DNA from: Jejubacter sp036620675
GTDB taxonomy: Bacteria > Pseudomonadota > Gammaproteobacteria > Enterobacterales > Enterobacteriaceae
Direction: 5' to 3' (one strand)
NCBI GenBank assembly: GCA_036620675.1
Contig: JAZHEE010000016.1
DNA: 64,000 bases
Below, one piece after another: positions 1 to 8,279 of this stretch (the stretch's first letter is position 1; the number at the start of each line of letters is the position of its first letter). Under the pieces are notes generated by a model that was not told the DNA's origin, did not search any database, and worked only from the letters and a program-made list of their open reading frames with translations. The position numbers and the translations under genes are program-made.

Positions 1-1
1 T

Positions 2-60
2 TGTAAGTGTCTACCATGTCCCCGAACAAGTGTTCACTATGTCCCCGGACCGTACACCCG
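2..60. mobile_element. probable insertion-sequence end (remnant) with internal direct repeats
   Basis: Two imperfect copies of a unit of about 20 bp follow each other at about 7-28 and 30-51; both share the core ATGTCCCCG preceded by a GTGT-CTAC or GTGT-TCAC block. Multiply repeated short motifs at a terminus are typical of IS21-like and some IS481-like ends. No transposase lies inside the window, so the element is either truncated here or extends leftward. The family assignment is a guess. Confidence 0.4.
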
Positions 61-170
61 AAACGGGAGAGGGAGTTTCCCGGCAATGAACGGAACAGCC
101 CACTGCATCATCATGTTCTGCCATTTTTTCTGAAAAAAAGCGGCACGCTAATTTACGATGAACCAAAAGA

Positions 171-192
171 AAGCCGCCCAATCAGGCGGCTT
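171..192 (-). terminator. rho-independent terminator of the nap operon
   Basis: An 8-bp stem (AAGCCGCC/GGCGGCTT, 6-nt loop) lies just after the napC stop codon. On the minus strand it is followed by a T-rich stretch (TTTCTTTT). It ends the nap operon directly after napC, so no ccm genes follow as they do in E. coli. Confidence 0.75.
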
Positions 193-211
193 ACAAGGAA
201 GAGCGCAACGA

Positions 212-811
212 TTAAAAGCCGTTTTTAATTCCGTGCATCTCCGGCAGCTTATGGGCGATCCCCTTATGGCAGTCGATACAGGTCTGCCCCTCTTTCACCG
301 CCTGGTCGTGCATCTTCGCCGCCACGGTCTTCTGGGCGGTAAAATCCATATAGTCGAAGTTATGGCAGTTACGGCACTCCTGGGAATTATTGTTCTGCAT
401 TCGCCGCCACTCGTTCTGAGCCATGGTCAGGCGATGCTCCTCGAACTTCTGCGGGGTATCGATGATCCCGAAGATTTTGGCATACAGCTCCTTGCTGGCC
501 TTGATCTTACGCAGCATCTTCGGCCCCCACTCGTGAGGTACGTGGCAATCCGGACAGGTAGCGCGTACCCCGCTGCGGTTGTTGTAGTGCACCGTCTCCA
601 TGTACTCCTGATAGACGGTATTGCGCATCTCATGGCAGCTGATACAAAACTGTTCGGTATTGGCCATCTCCATGCTGGTATTAAATCCCCCCCAGAAGAC
701 AATGCCAGCGCCGAAGCCAATCAGCAGCAATGTACCCAACGCCAGACGACTCGGCCGGCGCCACCAGTGCCACAGACGGCGAATCACGCCCGGTTTTTTC
801 TGTTGTTCCAT
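212..811 (-). CDS. napC: NapC, membrane-anchored tetraheme c-type cytochrome
   Basis: NapC takes electrons from quinol and passes them to NapB and NapA in the periplasm. The 199-residue protein has one N-terminal membrane anchor (about residues 22-42) and four CxxCH heme motifs at 56-60, 86-90, 146-150 and 178-182, as in the NapC/NirT family. The start at 811 is chosen because MEQQKKPG aligns with the E. coli N-terminus and AGAGGCGA stands just upstream. An upstream in-frame ATG at 877 would run back into napB. It is the last gene of the operon, 10 bp after napB. E. coli NapC has 200 residues. Confidence 0.95.
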   Translation of the reverse strand: MEQQKKPGVIRRLWHWWRRPSRLALGTLLLIGFGAGIVFWGGFNTSMEMANTEQFCISCHEMRNTVYQEYMETVHYNNRSGVRATCPDCHVPHEWGPKMLRKIKASKELYAKIFGIIDTPQKFEEHRLTMAQNEWRRMQNNNSQECRNCHNFDYMDFTAQKTVAAKMHDQAVKEGQTCIDCHKGIAHKLPEMHGIKNGF

Positions 812-821
812 CAGTTCGCCT

Positions 822-1274
822 CTATTTGCCAAAGCCCTGGGAAGGCGTAAAGGTGTTTTCCACAATCGGCGGCGCATCGGTCTGCGGTACGTGGCACTGC
901 AGGCAGAAGTAACGCCGCGGCGCGACGCCTGTAAGCACTTTGCCGTCGCTGTCCATAAAGTGGGTGGGACTGATTCGCGGCGCGCCGGTGGTGCGATAGT
1001 GCTCCACGCCGTGGCACTGCAAACAGCGGTTGGTGTTGGTGGTCACCTGGTAGCCGTCCACGCTGTGCGGAATCATCGGCGGCTGGTTGACATAGTTCAG
1101 CGCCATGCGTTCCTGCTGTTTGGGCATGCGAATCGTTCCTTCCGGGGTCGCCGATACTTCCGGCGACTGGCTCAGATCCACAGAGCCCTCCGCCAGCACC
1201 ATGCCACTCGTCATTAACATCAGCGCCGCCGCCAGGGCGCGCAGTACTCCTTTTTTACGGACAGGGCTATTCAT
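822..1274 (-). CDS. napB: NapB, periplasmic diheme cytochrome c subunit
   Basis: NapB is the small electron-transfer subunit of periplasmic nitrate reductase; it relays electrons from NapC to the catalytic subunit NapA. The 150-residue precursor has a cleavable signal peptide (basic start, hydrophobic core to about residue 28) and two CLQCH heme-attachment motifs at 84-88 and 124-128. Further histidines around 70 and 105 probably supply axial ligands. Its ATG overlaps the end of napH by 8 bp, which suggests translational coupling. Confidence 0.95.
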   Translation of the reverse strand: MNSPVRKKGVLRALAAALMLMTSGMVLAEGSVDLSQSPEVSATPEGTIRMPKQQERMALNYVNQPPMIPHSVDGYQVTTNTNRCLQCHGVEHYRTTGAPRISPTHFMDSDGKVLTGVAPRRYFCLQCHVPQTDAPPIVENTFTPSQGFGK

Positions 1275-2133
1275 CTTTTGCTCCCGAACTCCATCGAATT
1301 GTTATTTTGAAAACCTCTTCGGCGCAGACATCAACGCAGCGCCCACAGGTCATGCAGTCGCGGCCGGTAATCAGGGCCGGGCTCTGCTTATCCAGTACCG
1401 GCGCCCGTAATACCTGCGGCTCCGGACAAATGTGAAAACAGTCCATACAGCGGGTGCAGCGCTCGCGCCCGATGGCGGTCACGCCCAGTGCGCCAGCACC
1501 GCCGGTCAGACCATAGAAGGCGCCCAACGGGCAGAGGTGGCCGCACCAGCCGTGTTCAACCACCAGCAGATCAAACAGAAACAGAGCGATCAACAGTAAG
1601 ATCCCGGCGCCAAAGCCAAAGATCAGGCCGCGTCCGGCAATGGATACCGGATTCACCCACTCCCACAGCAGACTACCGGTAAGCAAACTCCCCACCAGAA
1701 CCAGCGCCAGAATCAAATAACGCAGCCAGCGCGGCAGCGATGCCGACGCGGTAATCCCCAACCGCCGACGCAGCCAGGCGGCCAGGTCGGTCAGCGGATT
1801 TACCGGGCAGACCCAGCTACAGAACAGACGCCTGCCCGCCAGGGCGTAGAATCCGGCGACGATCAGCGCGCCACTCAGGGCCAGGGGCGCAGGCAGATGA
1901 CCGCTCGCCAGGCTTTGTAGCACCATCAGCGGATCGCTGAACGGCACCGTATCCAGCAGCAGGCTACTGCTGTAGTTGCCACGTAAGATCCAGATACCGC
2001 CCAGGCTTCCACACAGAAACAGCGCCAGCACCATCGCCTGACACAGACGCCGCAGCAACAGCCAGCGGTAGCTACGCCACCACCCTTTCACCGCCAGCGC
2101 ATCGCGCCCGGCTTCCTGCTTACGATTCGCCAT
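1267..2133 (-). CDS. napH: NapH, membrane ferredoxin-type quinol dehydrogenase subunit
   Basis: NapH and NapG form a quinol-oxidising complex that feeds NapC/NapB. The 288-residue protein has four predicted membrane helices, cytoplasmic CSWVCP (105-110) and CGHLCP (197-202) motifs, and two C-terminal 4Fe-4S motifs starting at C226 and C260. The start at 2133 (MANRKQEAG) matches the E. coli N-terminus (287 residues). A longer reading frame back to 2373 runs inside napG and has no family support. napH overlaps napG by 14 bp. Confidence 0.94.
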   Translation of the reverse strand: MANRKQEAGRDALAVKGWWRSYRWLLLRRLCQAMVLALFLCGSLGGIWILRGNYSSSLLLDTVPFSDPLMVLQSLASGHLPAPLALSGALIVAGFYALAGRRLFCSWVCPVNPLTDLAAWLRRRLGITASASLPRWLRYLILALVLVGSLLTGSLLWEWVNPVSIAGRGLIFGFGAGILLLIALFLFDLLVVEHGWCGHLCPLGAFYGLTGGAGALGVTAIGRERCTRCMDCFHICPEPQVLRAPVLDKQSPALITGRDCMTCGRCVDVCAEEVFKITIRWSSGAKDE

Positions 2134-2815
2134 CGGTGCCCTCCAGCCAGCTAAAGCGGTAGTGATGTCCCGGTTCACCTTTCGCCAGCTCCCTCGGCAG
2201 TACCTTAATCGCCGCCTGTTCCAGCACGCAGGCCTGTTCGCACTTACCGCAGCCGGTACAATCGCTGCTGTGAACCGTTGGCAGGAAGCGAGCGTGTTTG
2301 CCGGTGCGGCTGTTGGGTTCCGGCTCCAGGGTGATCGCTTTATCAATGGCGGGACAGACCCGGTAGCAGACATCGCAGCGCAGCCCCTGGAAGTTCAGGC
2401 AATTTTCCTGATCCAGCAGAACCGCCAGCCCCATGCGCGCCGCATCAATAGAGAACAATTCGCCGTCCAGCGCTCCGCTGGGGCAAGCCGCAACACAAGG
2501 AATGTCCTCGCACATTTCGCAGGGAACCTCCCGGGCCACGAAATACGGCGTGCCCGCCGCTTCGCCGCAGGCCAGGGTCGCCAGTTTCAGGGTCTGATAA
2601 GGGCAGGCCTGTACGCACTGACCACAGCGTACGCAGGCCCGCGAAAAAGCCGGCTCAGGCAGCGCGCCGGGGGGCCGCAGCCGAACGCCGCTGGCGCGGC
2701 TGCTCCCGGTACGCATACCCAACAGGACAAACACAGCCGACACACCGCAGGCGGCGCGCGTCACATCGCGCAAAAAGCGACGACGGGCAGCTCCAGGCAC
2801 GTCCGTTCGGGCCAC
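2120..2815 (-). CDS. napG: NapG, periplasmic 4Fe-4S ferredoxin
   Basis: The 231-residue protein starts with a twin-arginine signal (RRRFLRD at 11-17 followed by a hydrophobic stretch), so it is exported folded. It carries four cysteine clusters for 4Fe-4S centres: 61-71, 99-111, 139-154 and 186-196. In the family NapG works with the membrane protein NapH in ubiquinol oxidation and supplies electrons toward NapA. It follows napA by 4 bp and overlaps napH, the usual operon layout. Confidence 0.94.
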   Translation of the reverse strand: MARTDVPGAARRRFLRDVTRAACGVSAVFVLLGMRTGSSRASGVRLRPPGALPEPAFSRACVRCGQCVQACPYQTLKLATLACGEAAGTPYFVAREVPCEMCEDIPCVAACPSGALDGELFSIDAARMGLAVLLDQENCLNFQGLRCDVCYRVCPAIDKAITLEPEPNSRTGKHARFLPTVHSSDCTGCGKCEQACVLEQAAIKVLPRELAKGEPGHHYRFSWLEGTDGES

Positions 2816-2819
2816 AGGC

Positions 2820-5306
2820 TCAGACCTTCTCCAGTTTCACGGCGCACTTCTTGAAATCCGTCTCTTTAGAGAGCGGATCCGTCGCATCCAGCGTCAGCTT
2901 GTTAACCAGCTGGGCGGCGTCGAAGAACGGCATATAGACCAGCCCCTGAGGCGGCCGGTTACGCCCGCGAGTTTCGACAATTGAAATCACCTCGCCGCGA
3001 CGCGATACCACCTTCACCTTATCGCCACGGCGCAGGCCGCGTTGTTTGGCATCCAGCGGGTGGATAAATAGCACCGCCTCCGGGAAAGCACGATGCAGCT
3101 CCGGTACCCGGCGGGTCATACTGCCGGTATGCCAGTGTTCCAGCACGCGCCCCGTCGAGAGCCACAGGTCATACTCTTTATCCGGCGCTTCCGCCGCCGG
3201 TTCGAAAGGCAGCGCGAAGATAACCGCTTTACCGTCCGGCTTACCGTAGAATTTGTAGCCCTCGCCCGCTTTTACATAGGGGTCGTGGCCTTCGCTGTAG
3301 CGCCACTGGGTTTCCTTACCGTCCACCACCGGCCAACGCAGACCGCGCGCCTTGTGATAGTCGTCAAAAGGCGCCAGATCGTGGCCATGGCCGCGCCCAA
3401 AAGCGGCGTACTCTTCAAACAGCCCCTTCTGCAGATAGAAACCGCACTCGCGGGATTCATCGTTAAGCTGATCCTCCGCCAGCTCGCTCAACGGGTACTG
3501 GCTCACGGTCTTCGAGGCAAACAGCACCTCGTACAGGGTCTTGCCACGGTACTCCGGCTTCTGAGCCAGCAGCTCTTCGTTCCACACCTCTTCGGTCTTA
3601 AAGCGTTTGGCGAAATTCACCAGCTGCCAGAGATCGGACTTCGCTTCGCCCGGCGCCTGTACCTGCTGACGCCAGAACTGGGTACGACGCTCGGCGTTGC
3701 CGTAAGCCCCCTCTTTTTCCACCCACATGGCGGTAGGCAGAATCAGGTCAGCGGCAAGAGCGCTCACTGTCGGGTAAGGATCAGAAACCACCACGAAATT
3801 ACGCGGATCGCGCCAGCCCGGCATACGATCTTCATCGATATTCGGGCCAGCCTGCATATTGTTGTTACACATCACCCAGTAGGCATTGAGCGTGCCGTCC
3901 TTCAGCGCGCGGTCCTGCGCCACAGCGTGCAAGCCCACCTTCGCAGGGATAGTGCCGCCAGGCAGTTGCCACAGCTGTTCGGCGATGGCGCGATGTTTCT
4001 CGTTAGTAACTACCATGTCGGCAGGCAGGCGGTGGGCGAAGGTGCCAACTTCACGCGCGGTGCCGCAGGCGGAAGGCTGCCCCGTCAGCGAGAAAGGCCC
4101 ACAGCCCGGCTGGGAGATTTTGCCGGTCAGCAGATGCAGGTTGTAGCACAGGTTATTGGCCCAGACGCCGCGGGTATGCTGGTTAAAGCCCATGGTCCAG
4201 TAAGAGATCACCTTCTTATTCGGATCGGCGTACAGCTTCGCCAGCCGCTCCAGCTGATCTTTCGGCACGCCGCTCATCCCGGCGGTCTTCTCCAGGGTGT
4301 ACTCGGCTACAAAGGCTTTGTATTCTTCGAAACTCATCGGCTCGGAAGCATCGGAACCGGCGTTTTTCGCCGCTTTCTCCAGCGGGTGGTTGGGGCGCAG
4401 GCCATAGCCGATATCGGTCACGCCGCGCCGCAAATTCACGTGCTGCTTAAAGAAAGACTCATTAACCGCGTTATTCTGGATGATGTAGTTGGCGATGTAG
4501 TTAAGGATCGCCAGGTCGCTCTGAGGCGTGAAAACCATACCGTTATCCGCTAACTCAAAGCTGCGGTGACGGAAGGTGGAGAGTACCGCGACTTCCACAC
4601 CGGTATCTGACAAACGGCGATTAGTGATGCGCGACCAGAGGATCGGGTGCATCTCGGCCATGTTCGAGCCCCACAGCACGAAAGCGTCAGCCTGTTCGAT
4701 ATCGTCGTAGCAGCCCATCGGCTCATCCATCCCGAAGGTGCGCATAAAGCCCACCACCGCGGACGCCATGCAGTGACGCGCGTTCGGATCGATGTTGTTA
4801 GAGCGCAGCCCCGCCTTGAACAGTTTGGCCGCAGCGTAGCCTTCCCAGATGGTCCACTGACCAGAGCCAAACATCCCAACGGCGCCTGGCCCCTTCGTTT
4901 TCAGGGCGTCCTTGAATTTGTCCGCCATGATGTCGAAAGCCTGATCCCAGCTAATCGGGGTGAACTCCCCCTCCTTGTGGTACTGGCCGTTGCGCATGCG
5001 CAGCAGCGGCTTAGTCAGACGATCCTTGCCGTACATGATCTTGGGCAGGAAATAGCCCTTAATGCAGTTCAGCCCGCGATTCACCGGCGCATCCGGATCG
5101 CCCTGGCTGGCCACCACGCGGCCATTCTGGGTGCCCACCAGCACGCCACAGCCGGTACCGCAGAAGCGACACGGCGCCTTATCCCATTTTATGGCATCGC
5201 TCTTGCCGACCGCCGCGCGGGCGACCGGAGAGACGCTGATACCGGCTGCTGCCGCAGCCGCGGCGACGGCGTTAGCTTTCATAAAGCTACGACGACTGAG
5301 TTTCAT
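2820..5306 (-). CDS. napA: NapA, catalytic molybdenum subunit of periplasmic nitrate reductase
   Basis: NapA reduces nitrate to nitrite in the periplasm with a bis-MGD molybdenum cofactor and one 4Fe-4S cluster. The 828-residue product begins with a Tat signal (SRRSFMK, then an Ala-rich stretch to about residue 31). The cluster ligands are C46, C49, C53 and C81, and the motif ARHCMAS places the Mo-ligand cysteine at residue 179. Length and sequence match E. coli NapA (828 residues) throughout. The folded protein is exported with the help of NapD, encoded just upstream. Confidence 0.97.
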   Translation of the reverse strand: MKLSRRSFMKANAVAAAAAAAGISVSPVARAAVGKSDAIKWDKAPCRFCGTGCGVLVGTQNGRVVASQGDPDAPVNRGLNCIKGYFLPKIMYGKDRLTKPLLRMRNGQYHKEGEFTPISWDQAFDIMADKFKDALKTKGPGAVGMFGSGQWTIWEGYAAAKLFKAGLRSNNIDPNARHCMASAVVGFMRTFGMDEPMGCYDDIEQADAFVLWGSNMAEMHPILWSRITNRRLSDTGVEVAVLSTFRHRSFELADNGMVFTPQSDLAILNYIANYIIQNNAVNESFFKQHVNLRRGVTDIGYGLRPNHPLEKAAKNAGSDASEPMSFEEYKAFVAEYTLEKTAGMSGVPKDQLERLAKLYADPNKKVISYWTMGFNQHTRGVWANNLCYNLHLLTGKISQPGCGPFSLTGQPSACGTAREVGTFAHRLPADMVVTNEKHRAIAEQLWQLPGGTIPAKVGLHAVAQDRALKDGTLNAYWVMCNNNMQAGPNIDEDRMPGWRDPRNFVVVSDPYPTVSALAADLILPTAMWVEKEGAYGNAERRTQFWRQQVQAPGEAKSDLWQLVNFAKRFKTEEVWNEELLAQKPEYRGKTLYEVLFASKTVSQYPLSELAEDQLNDESRECGFYLQKGLFEEYAAFGRGHGHDLAPFDDYHKARGLRWPVVDGKETQWRYSEGHDPYVKAGEGYKFYGKPDGKAVIFALPFEPAAEAPDKEYDLWLSTGRVLEHWHTGSMTRRVPELHRAFPEAVLFIHPLDAKQRGLRRGDKVKVVSRRGEVISIVETRGRNRPPQGLVYMPFFDAAQLVNKLTLDATDPLSKETDFKKCAVKLEKV

Positions 5307-5320
5307 GGTGTTACCTCACC

Positions 5321-5566
5321 TTAGCTCTCATGCTGGTGGTAAACCAGCGACACCGCCAGCACGCCTGCGAGTTCACGTGCCGACTCAATATTGTTCAGTA
5401 GCACCCTGCTGGATGCCGCTTCCATGACGACTGCCAGCTTGCCGGTTTCGGCATCGCTGGCGGTCACTTCGCTGCCCGGTAGCGCATTCAGCGCGCTGAT
5501 TACCGCCGCAACGTTTTCCGGGCGGGTTTGCACCATCAGCCCACAGACCTGCCAGTTACTGTTCAT
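5321..5566 (-). CDS. napD: NapD, Tat-signal-binding chaperone for NapA
   Basis: An 81-residue cytoplasmic protein of the NapD family, with the expected small alpha/beta fold pattern and no signal peptide. In the family it binds the twin-arginine signal of NapA and delays export until the cofactor is loaded. It lies between napF and napA; its start overlaps the napF end by 11 bp. E. coli NapD has 87 residues, so this copy is slightly short at the C-terminus. Confidence 0.9.
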   Translation of the reverse strand: MNSNWQVCGLMVQTRPENVAAVISALNALPGSEVTASDAETGKLAVVMEAASSRVLLNNIESARELAGVLAVSLVYHQHES

Positions 5567-6050
5567 CAGAACTCCTCAGTTTCAGAGCCGAAACCGGACA
5601 GCCCGCCACACAGGCGCCACATCCCGTACAGCGCGACGCATCTATCTGCAATGTCGCCACACCGTTACGGGAAGGTGTAAAGCGCAACGCCTGCGGCTCG
5701 CAGCTGTCTTCGCAGCTGCGGCAGTCCACCTGCTGGCGAGCCAGGCAACCGTCGCCGACCACCGCCCGCAGTGACCAGGGGACGCTGTCCCGGGGCGCAA
5801 ACAGCGCTTGCGGGCAGACCTGCGCACAGGCGTAGCAGAAGGTGCATTCACCGTTGTGAAAATCGATATCGGGGTAGCCGCCGGTGCCGGAACGGATAAT
5901 GGCGCTTTCGCAGGCTGTCGCGCAGGCACCGCAGCGTATGCAGCGCTCGATAAAGACCGCTTCACGGCCGCTCCACGGCGGACGAATAGCCTGTGCTGAA
6001 CGGCGCCAGCCGGTCAGCAGACCACGTCGCGAGAGTTGCGTTATCGCCAT
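5556..6050 (-). CDS. napF: NapF, cytoplasmic 4Fe-4S maturation protein
   Basis: First gene of the nap operon. The 164-residue product has three ferredoxin motifs: CIRCGACATAC (37-47), CTFCYACAQVC (69-79) and CTGCGACVAGC (141-151). NapF is thought to help assemble the iron-sulfur cluster of NapA in the cytoplasm before export. Length and motif spacing match E. coli NapF. Expression should be driven by the promoter at 6131-6202. Confidence 0.93.
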   Translation of the reverse strand: MAITQLSRRGLLTGWRRSAQAIRPPWSGREAVFIERCIRCGACATACESAIIRSGTGGYPDIDFHNGECTFCYACAQVCPQALFAPRDSVPWSLRAVVGDGCLARQQVDCRSCEDSCEPQALRFTPSRNGVATLQIDASRCTGCGACVAGCPVSALKLRSSDEQ

Positions 6051-6130
6051 TCCATTGCACCCAGAAGAAAGAGAATTACTTTTGTTACTTCAGAATTCGT
6101 GCCGCCGCAGCGTTGCGTCGATCCTGTTTT

Positions 6131-6202
6131 CAGGCGTTAACATAGGCGAGCCGCAGCTACCACTACATCACCCTTTAGGGGTAAAACACGTAGCGCGATC
6201 AA
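6131..6202 (-). promoter_or_regulatory. napF promoter with FNR-like and NarP/NarL sites
   Basis: On the minus strand an FNR-like half-conserved site TTGATCGCGCTACG (6189-6202) is followed, centre to centre 20 bp downstream, by a 7-2-7 heptamer pair TACCCCT-AA-AGGGTGA (6168-6183). A TATGTT -10 candidate lies at 6139-6144. If transcription starts near 6131, the sites centre near -64.5 and -44.5, the arrangement known for E. coli napF. Only one FNR half-site is well conserved. Confidence 0.7.
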
Positions 6203-6245
6203 GGTTAGGTTGAGTTTGTTGAAAAGCAGCGCGTAAAACGGGAAA

Positions 6246-6276
6246 CGCCCCTGTCAGGCCCGACCTTTCAGGGGCG
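6246..6276 (-). terminator. hairpin terminator downstream of aegA
   Basis: Stem CGCCCCTG/CAGGGGCG with a 15-nt loop sits 3 bp after the aegA stop on the minus strand and is followed by TTTCCCGTTTT. It separates aegA from the napF promoter. Confidence 0.55.
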
Positions 6277-6279
6277 AAA

Positions 6280-7842
6280 TTAAGAAGATTTTCTACCCCT
6301 TAAGGACGAAATATCTACCCCCAGGTAATCAAGGATTCCCCTGGCCGCATGCCGACCTTCCGCCATCGCGGTGACCACCAGATCGGCCCCACGCACCGCA
6401 TCGCCGCCAGCGAAAATTTGCGGATGGCTGGTCTGATAAGGACACGACCCGGCAACGCCAGCCTTGATACGACCGTCCCGGGTTAGCTTCACCCCCAGCT
6501 CTTCAAGCCAGGGAAGCGCGTGGGGGTGAAAACCAAAAGCGACGATGGCGGCATCGGCAGCCAGGATAAACTCTGAACCGGGAATCGGCTGCGGACGACG
6601 GCGTCCCTGAGCATCCGGCTCCCCCATCAGGGTACGCAGCATTCGAACTCCGGTTAACTGCCCCTGGCCGTTAGTTTCAAAGGACAGAGGCTGAACGTTG
6701 AACTCAAAATTCGCCCCCTCTTCCCGGGCGTGCTTCACCTCTTTTTTCGACCCCGGCATATTGGCTTCGTCACGCCGATAAGCGCAGATCACCTCTTTCG
6801 CTCCCTGACGTAGCGCAGTGCGCACGCAGTCCATCGCCGTATCGCCGCCCCCCAGAACCACCACCTTTTTACCGGCCATATCGCGCAACGGCCATGCGGA
6901 CGACGCCTCCAGCCCCATTTCGCGCCGGGTATAACCGATAAGGTAAGGCAGCGCGGCGCAAACGTCATCGGCGTCCTCGTTGGGGATGCCCGCCGTCATG
7001 GCGCGATAGGTACCCACACCGACGAAAACCGCGTCGTACTGCGCCAGCAACCGGGACATTGCGATATCCTGGCCGACCTCGCAGTTAAGTTCGAACCCGA
7101 TACCCATAGCGCTGAAAATCTCACGCCTGCGCGCCAGCAGCGCTTTATCCAGCTTAAAGGCGGGAATGCCGAAGGTCAGCAGGCCGCCAATCTCCGGATG
7201 CCTGTCGAACACCGTGACCGCCACCCCGGCCCGGGCCAGGCGATCGGCGCAGGCCAGCCCTGCCGGGCCAGCGCCGATGACCGCGACCCGTTTACCACTG
7301 GCGACAACGTCGGAGAGATCCGGACGCCAGCCCTGCTCCAGCGCCCGGTCAGCAACGTAACGCTCCAGATTACCGATGGTGACGGCTCCGCCTTCGTCAC
7401 GCAGCGTACAGGCGCCTTCACACAGGCGATCCTGCGGGCAGACCCGCCCGGTCACCTCTGGCAGACAGTTGGTCAGATGCAGTAGCTCTATCGCCGCCCG
7501 TTCCCCCTGATGTTGCGCTCGCTCCAGCCAGCGGGGAACAGGATTATGCAGCGGGCAGGTCCATTCGCAGATACTGTGAGTGCCGCAGCTAAGACAGCGT
7601 CGGGCCTGCTCCTGCGCCTGGTTCTCCTCAAACGGCAGCACTATCTCCCGGCTGTCCCGGCGGCGCACTTCGGCTGCGCGTTTTGCGGGTTCGACGCGTG
7701 GCGCTACCGCCGCCAGAAGTCGGGCAGCCGTGACGTTCACCGCCGGCGCCAGCCCTTTCTCACTGGCCGCCCGCTGGCGGCGACTTTTGCCCTGACCGCT
7801 GAGCCACTGCGGCGTAATCAGCGCCATAGCCCGGTCGGACAT
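6280..7842 (-). CDS. AegA C-terminal NAD(P)/FAD oxidoreductase part
   Basis: 520 residues closely matching the large part of AegA and YgfT. There is a GltD-type N-terminal Fe-S region (CLSCGTHSICEWTCPLHNP, later CPQDRLCEGAC), an FAD-binding GAGPAGLACAD near residue 194, an NAD(P)-binding GGGDTAMDC near residue 347, and a C-terminal GGDAVRGADLVV FAD motif. The ATG at 7842 lies inside the upstream frame, so independent translation by coupling is possible. In E. coli AegA has been linked to anaerobic urate metabolism; its place beside nap here also fits anaerobic redox work. Confidence 0.6.
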   Translation of the reverse strand: MSDRAMALITPQWLSGQGKSRRQRAASEKGLAPAVNVTAARLLAAVAPRVEPAKRAAEVRRRDSREIVLPFEENQAQEQARRCLSCGTHSICEWTCPLHNPVPRWLERAQHQGERAAIELLHLTNCLPEVTGRVCPQDRLCEGACTLRDEGGAVTIGNLERYVADRALEQGWRPDLSDVVASGKRVAVIGAGPAGLACADRLARAGVAVTVFDRHPEIGGLLTFGIPAFKLDKALLARRREIFSAMGIGFELNCEVGQDIAMSRLLAQYDAVFVGVGTYRAMTAGIPNEDADDVCAALPYLIGYTRREMGLEASSAWPLRDMAGKKVVVLGGGDTAMDCVRTALRQGAKEVICAYRRDEANMPGSKKEVKHAREEGANFEFNVQPLSFETNGQGQLTGVRMLRTLMGEPDAQGRRRPQPIPGSEFILAADAAIVAFGFHPHALPWLEELGVKLTRDGRIKAGVAGSCPYQTSHPQIFAGGDAVRGADLVVTAMAEGRHAARGILDYLGVDISSLRGRKSS

Positions 7843-8240
7843 TCCGCCACGCAGGCCGGGCCACCATTACGCCCTTCGCACAGATCGCACTTAAGCGCCT
7901 GCACCGTCGGGGCTTCATCGTCCACTACCACCTGCATCACGCCGAAAGGGCAGGCTATTTCGCAGGATTTACAGCCGATACAGCCGCTTTGCGCCACCTG
8001 CACCACCCCATCACGCCGGGAGATAATAGCTACCGGACAGCTTTTCAGGCAGGGGGCACTCTCGCACTGGTGGCAGCTAACCGCATTACGCACGCCCGCC
8101 TCTTTCACCACTCTGATCCGCGGTAAAAAACCCTGAGGCGTCAGCGGATGACGCTGCTGATTATGGGCCATTACGCAGGCGACTTCGCAGGCACGGCATC
8201 CCAGGCAGCGCTGCGCGCTGGCAAGGACGAAAGAATTCAT
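7818..8240 (-). CDS. AegA N-terminal ferredoxin part
   Basis: The frame encodes about 140 residues from the family-supported start (MNSFVLASAQRCLGC; an in-frame upstream start at 8279 is also possible). It carries four 4Fe-4S cysteine groups in the DMSO-reductase-subunit-B style: CLGCRACEVAC, CHQCESAPCLKSC, CIGCKSCEIAC and CDLCEGRNGGPACVAEC. If made alone it would be a small soluble ferredoxin lacking its flavoprotein partner domain. It ends in a short non-homologous tail caused by the frameshift. It overlaps the downstream frame by 25 bp. Confidence 0.6.
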   Translation of the reverse strand: MNSFVLASAQRCLGCRACEVACVMAHNQQRHPLTPQGFLPRIRVVKEAGVRNAVSCHQCESAPCLKSCPVAIISRRDGVVQVAQSGCIGCKSCEIACPFGVMQVVVDDEAPTVQALKCDLCEGRNGGPACVAECPTGLWR

Positions 8241-8279
8241 CATGGCATTGTCCATCTGCACGGAATTTAAAGGCACCAT

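Larger units (their letters stand above)
6280..8240 (-). pseudogene. aegA: aegA, split by a one-base frameshift
   Basis: Taken together the two reading frames reproduce the whole of E. coli AegA (659 residues): an N-terminal multi-4Fe-4S ferredoxin domain fused to a glutamate-synthase-small-subunit-like FAD/NAD oxidoreductase. The first frame ends at 7818 after ...ECPTGLWR, and the homologous continuation (AMALITPQWLSGQGKSRR) is in the next frame. Adding one G to the GGG run read from 7832 to 7830 would restore an intact protein of about 653 residues. Whether this is a real mutation, phase variation at a short G run, or an assembly error cannot be told from one sequence. Confidence 0.75.

Noticed and set aside
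7..228. Open frame of 73 codons at the left edge
   Set aside because: It crosses the insertion-sequence-like repeats and the nap terminator, has no ribosome-binding site and no protein-like composition.
3093..4553. Long antisense open frame opposite napA (486 codons)
   Set aside because: It is the complement of a highly conserved gene with strong codon bias, which often leaves open frames on the other strand. No start signal or family match.
6280..8240. Programmed frameshifting in aegA
   Set aside because: No slippery heptamer followed by a stimulatory pseudoknot is seen at the GGG run, and E. coli aegA is a single frame.
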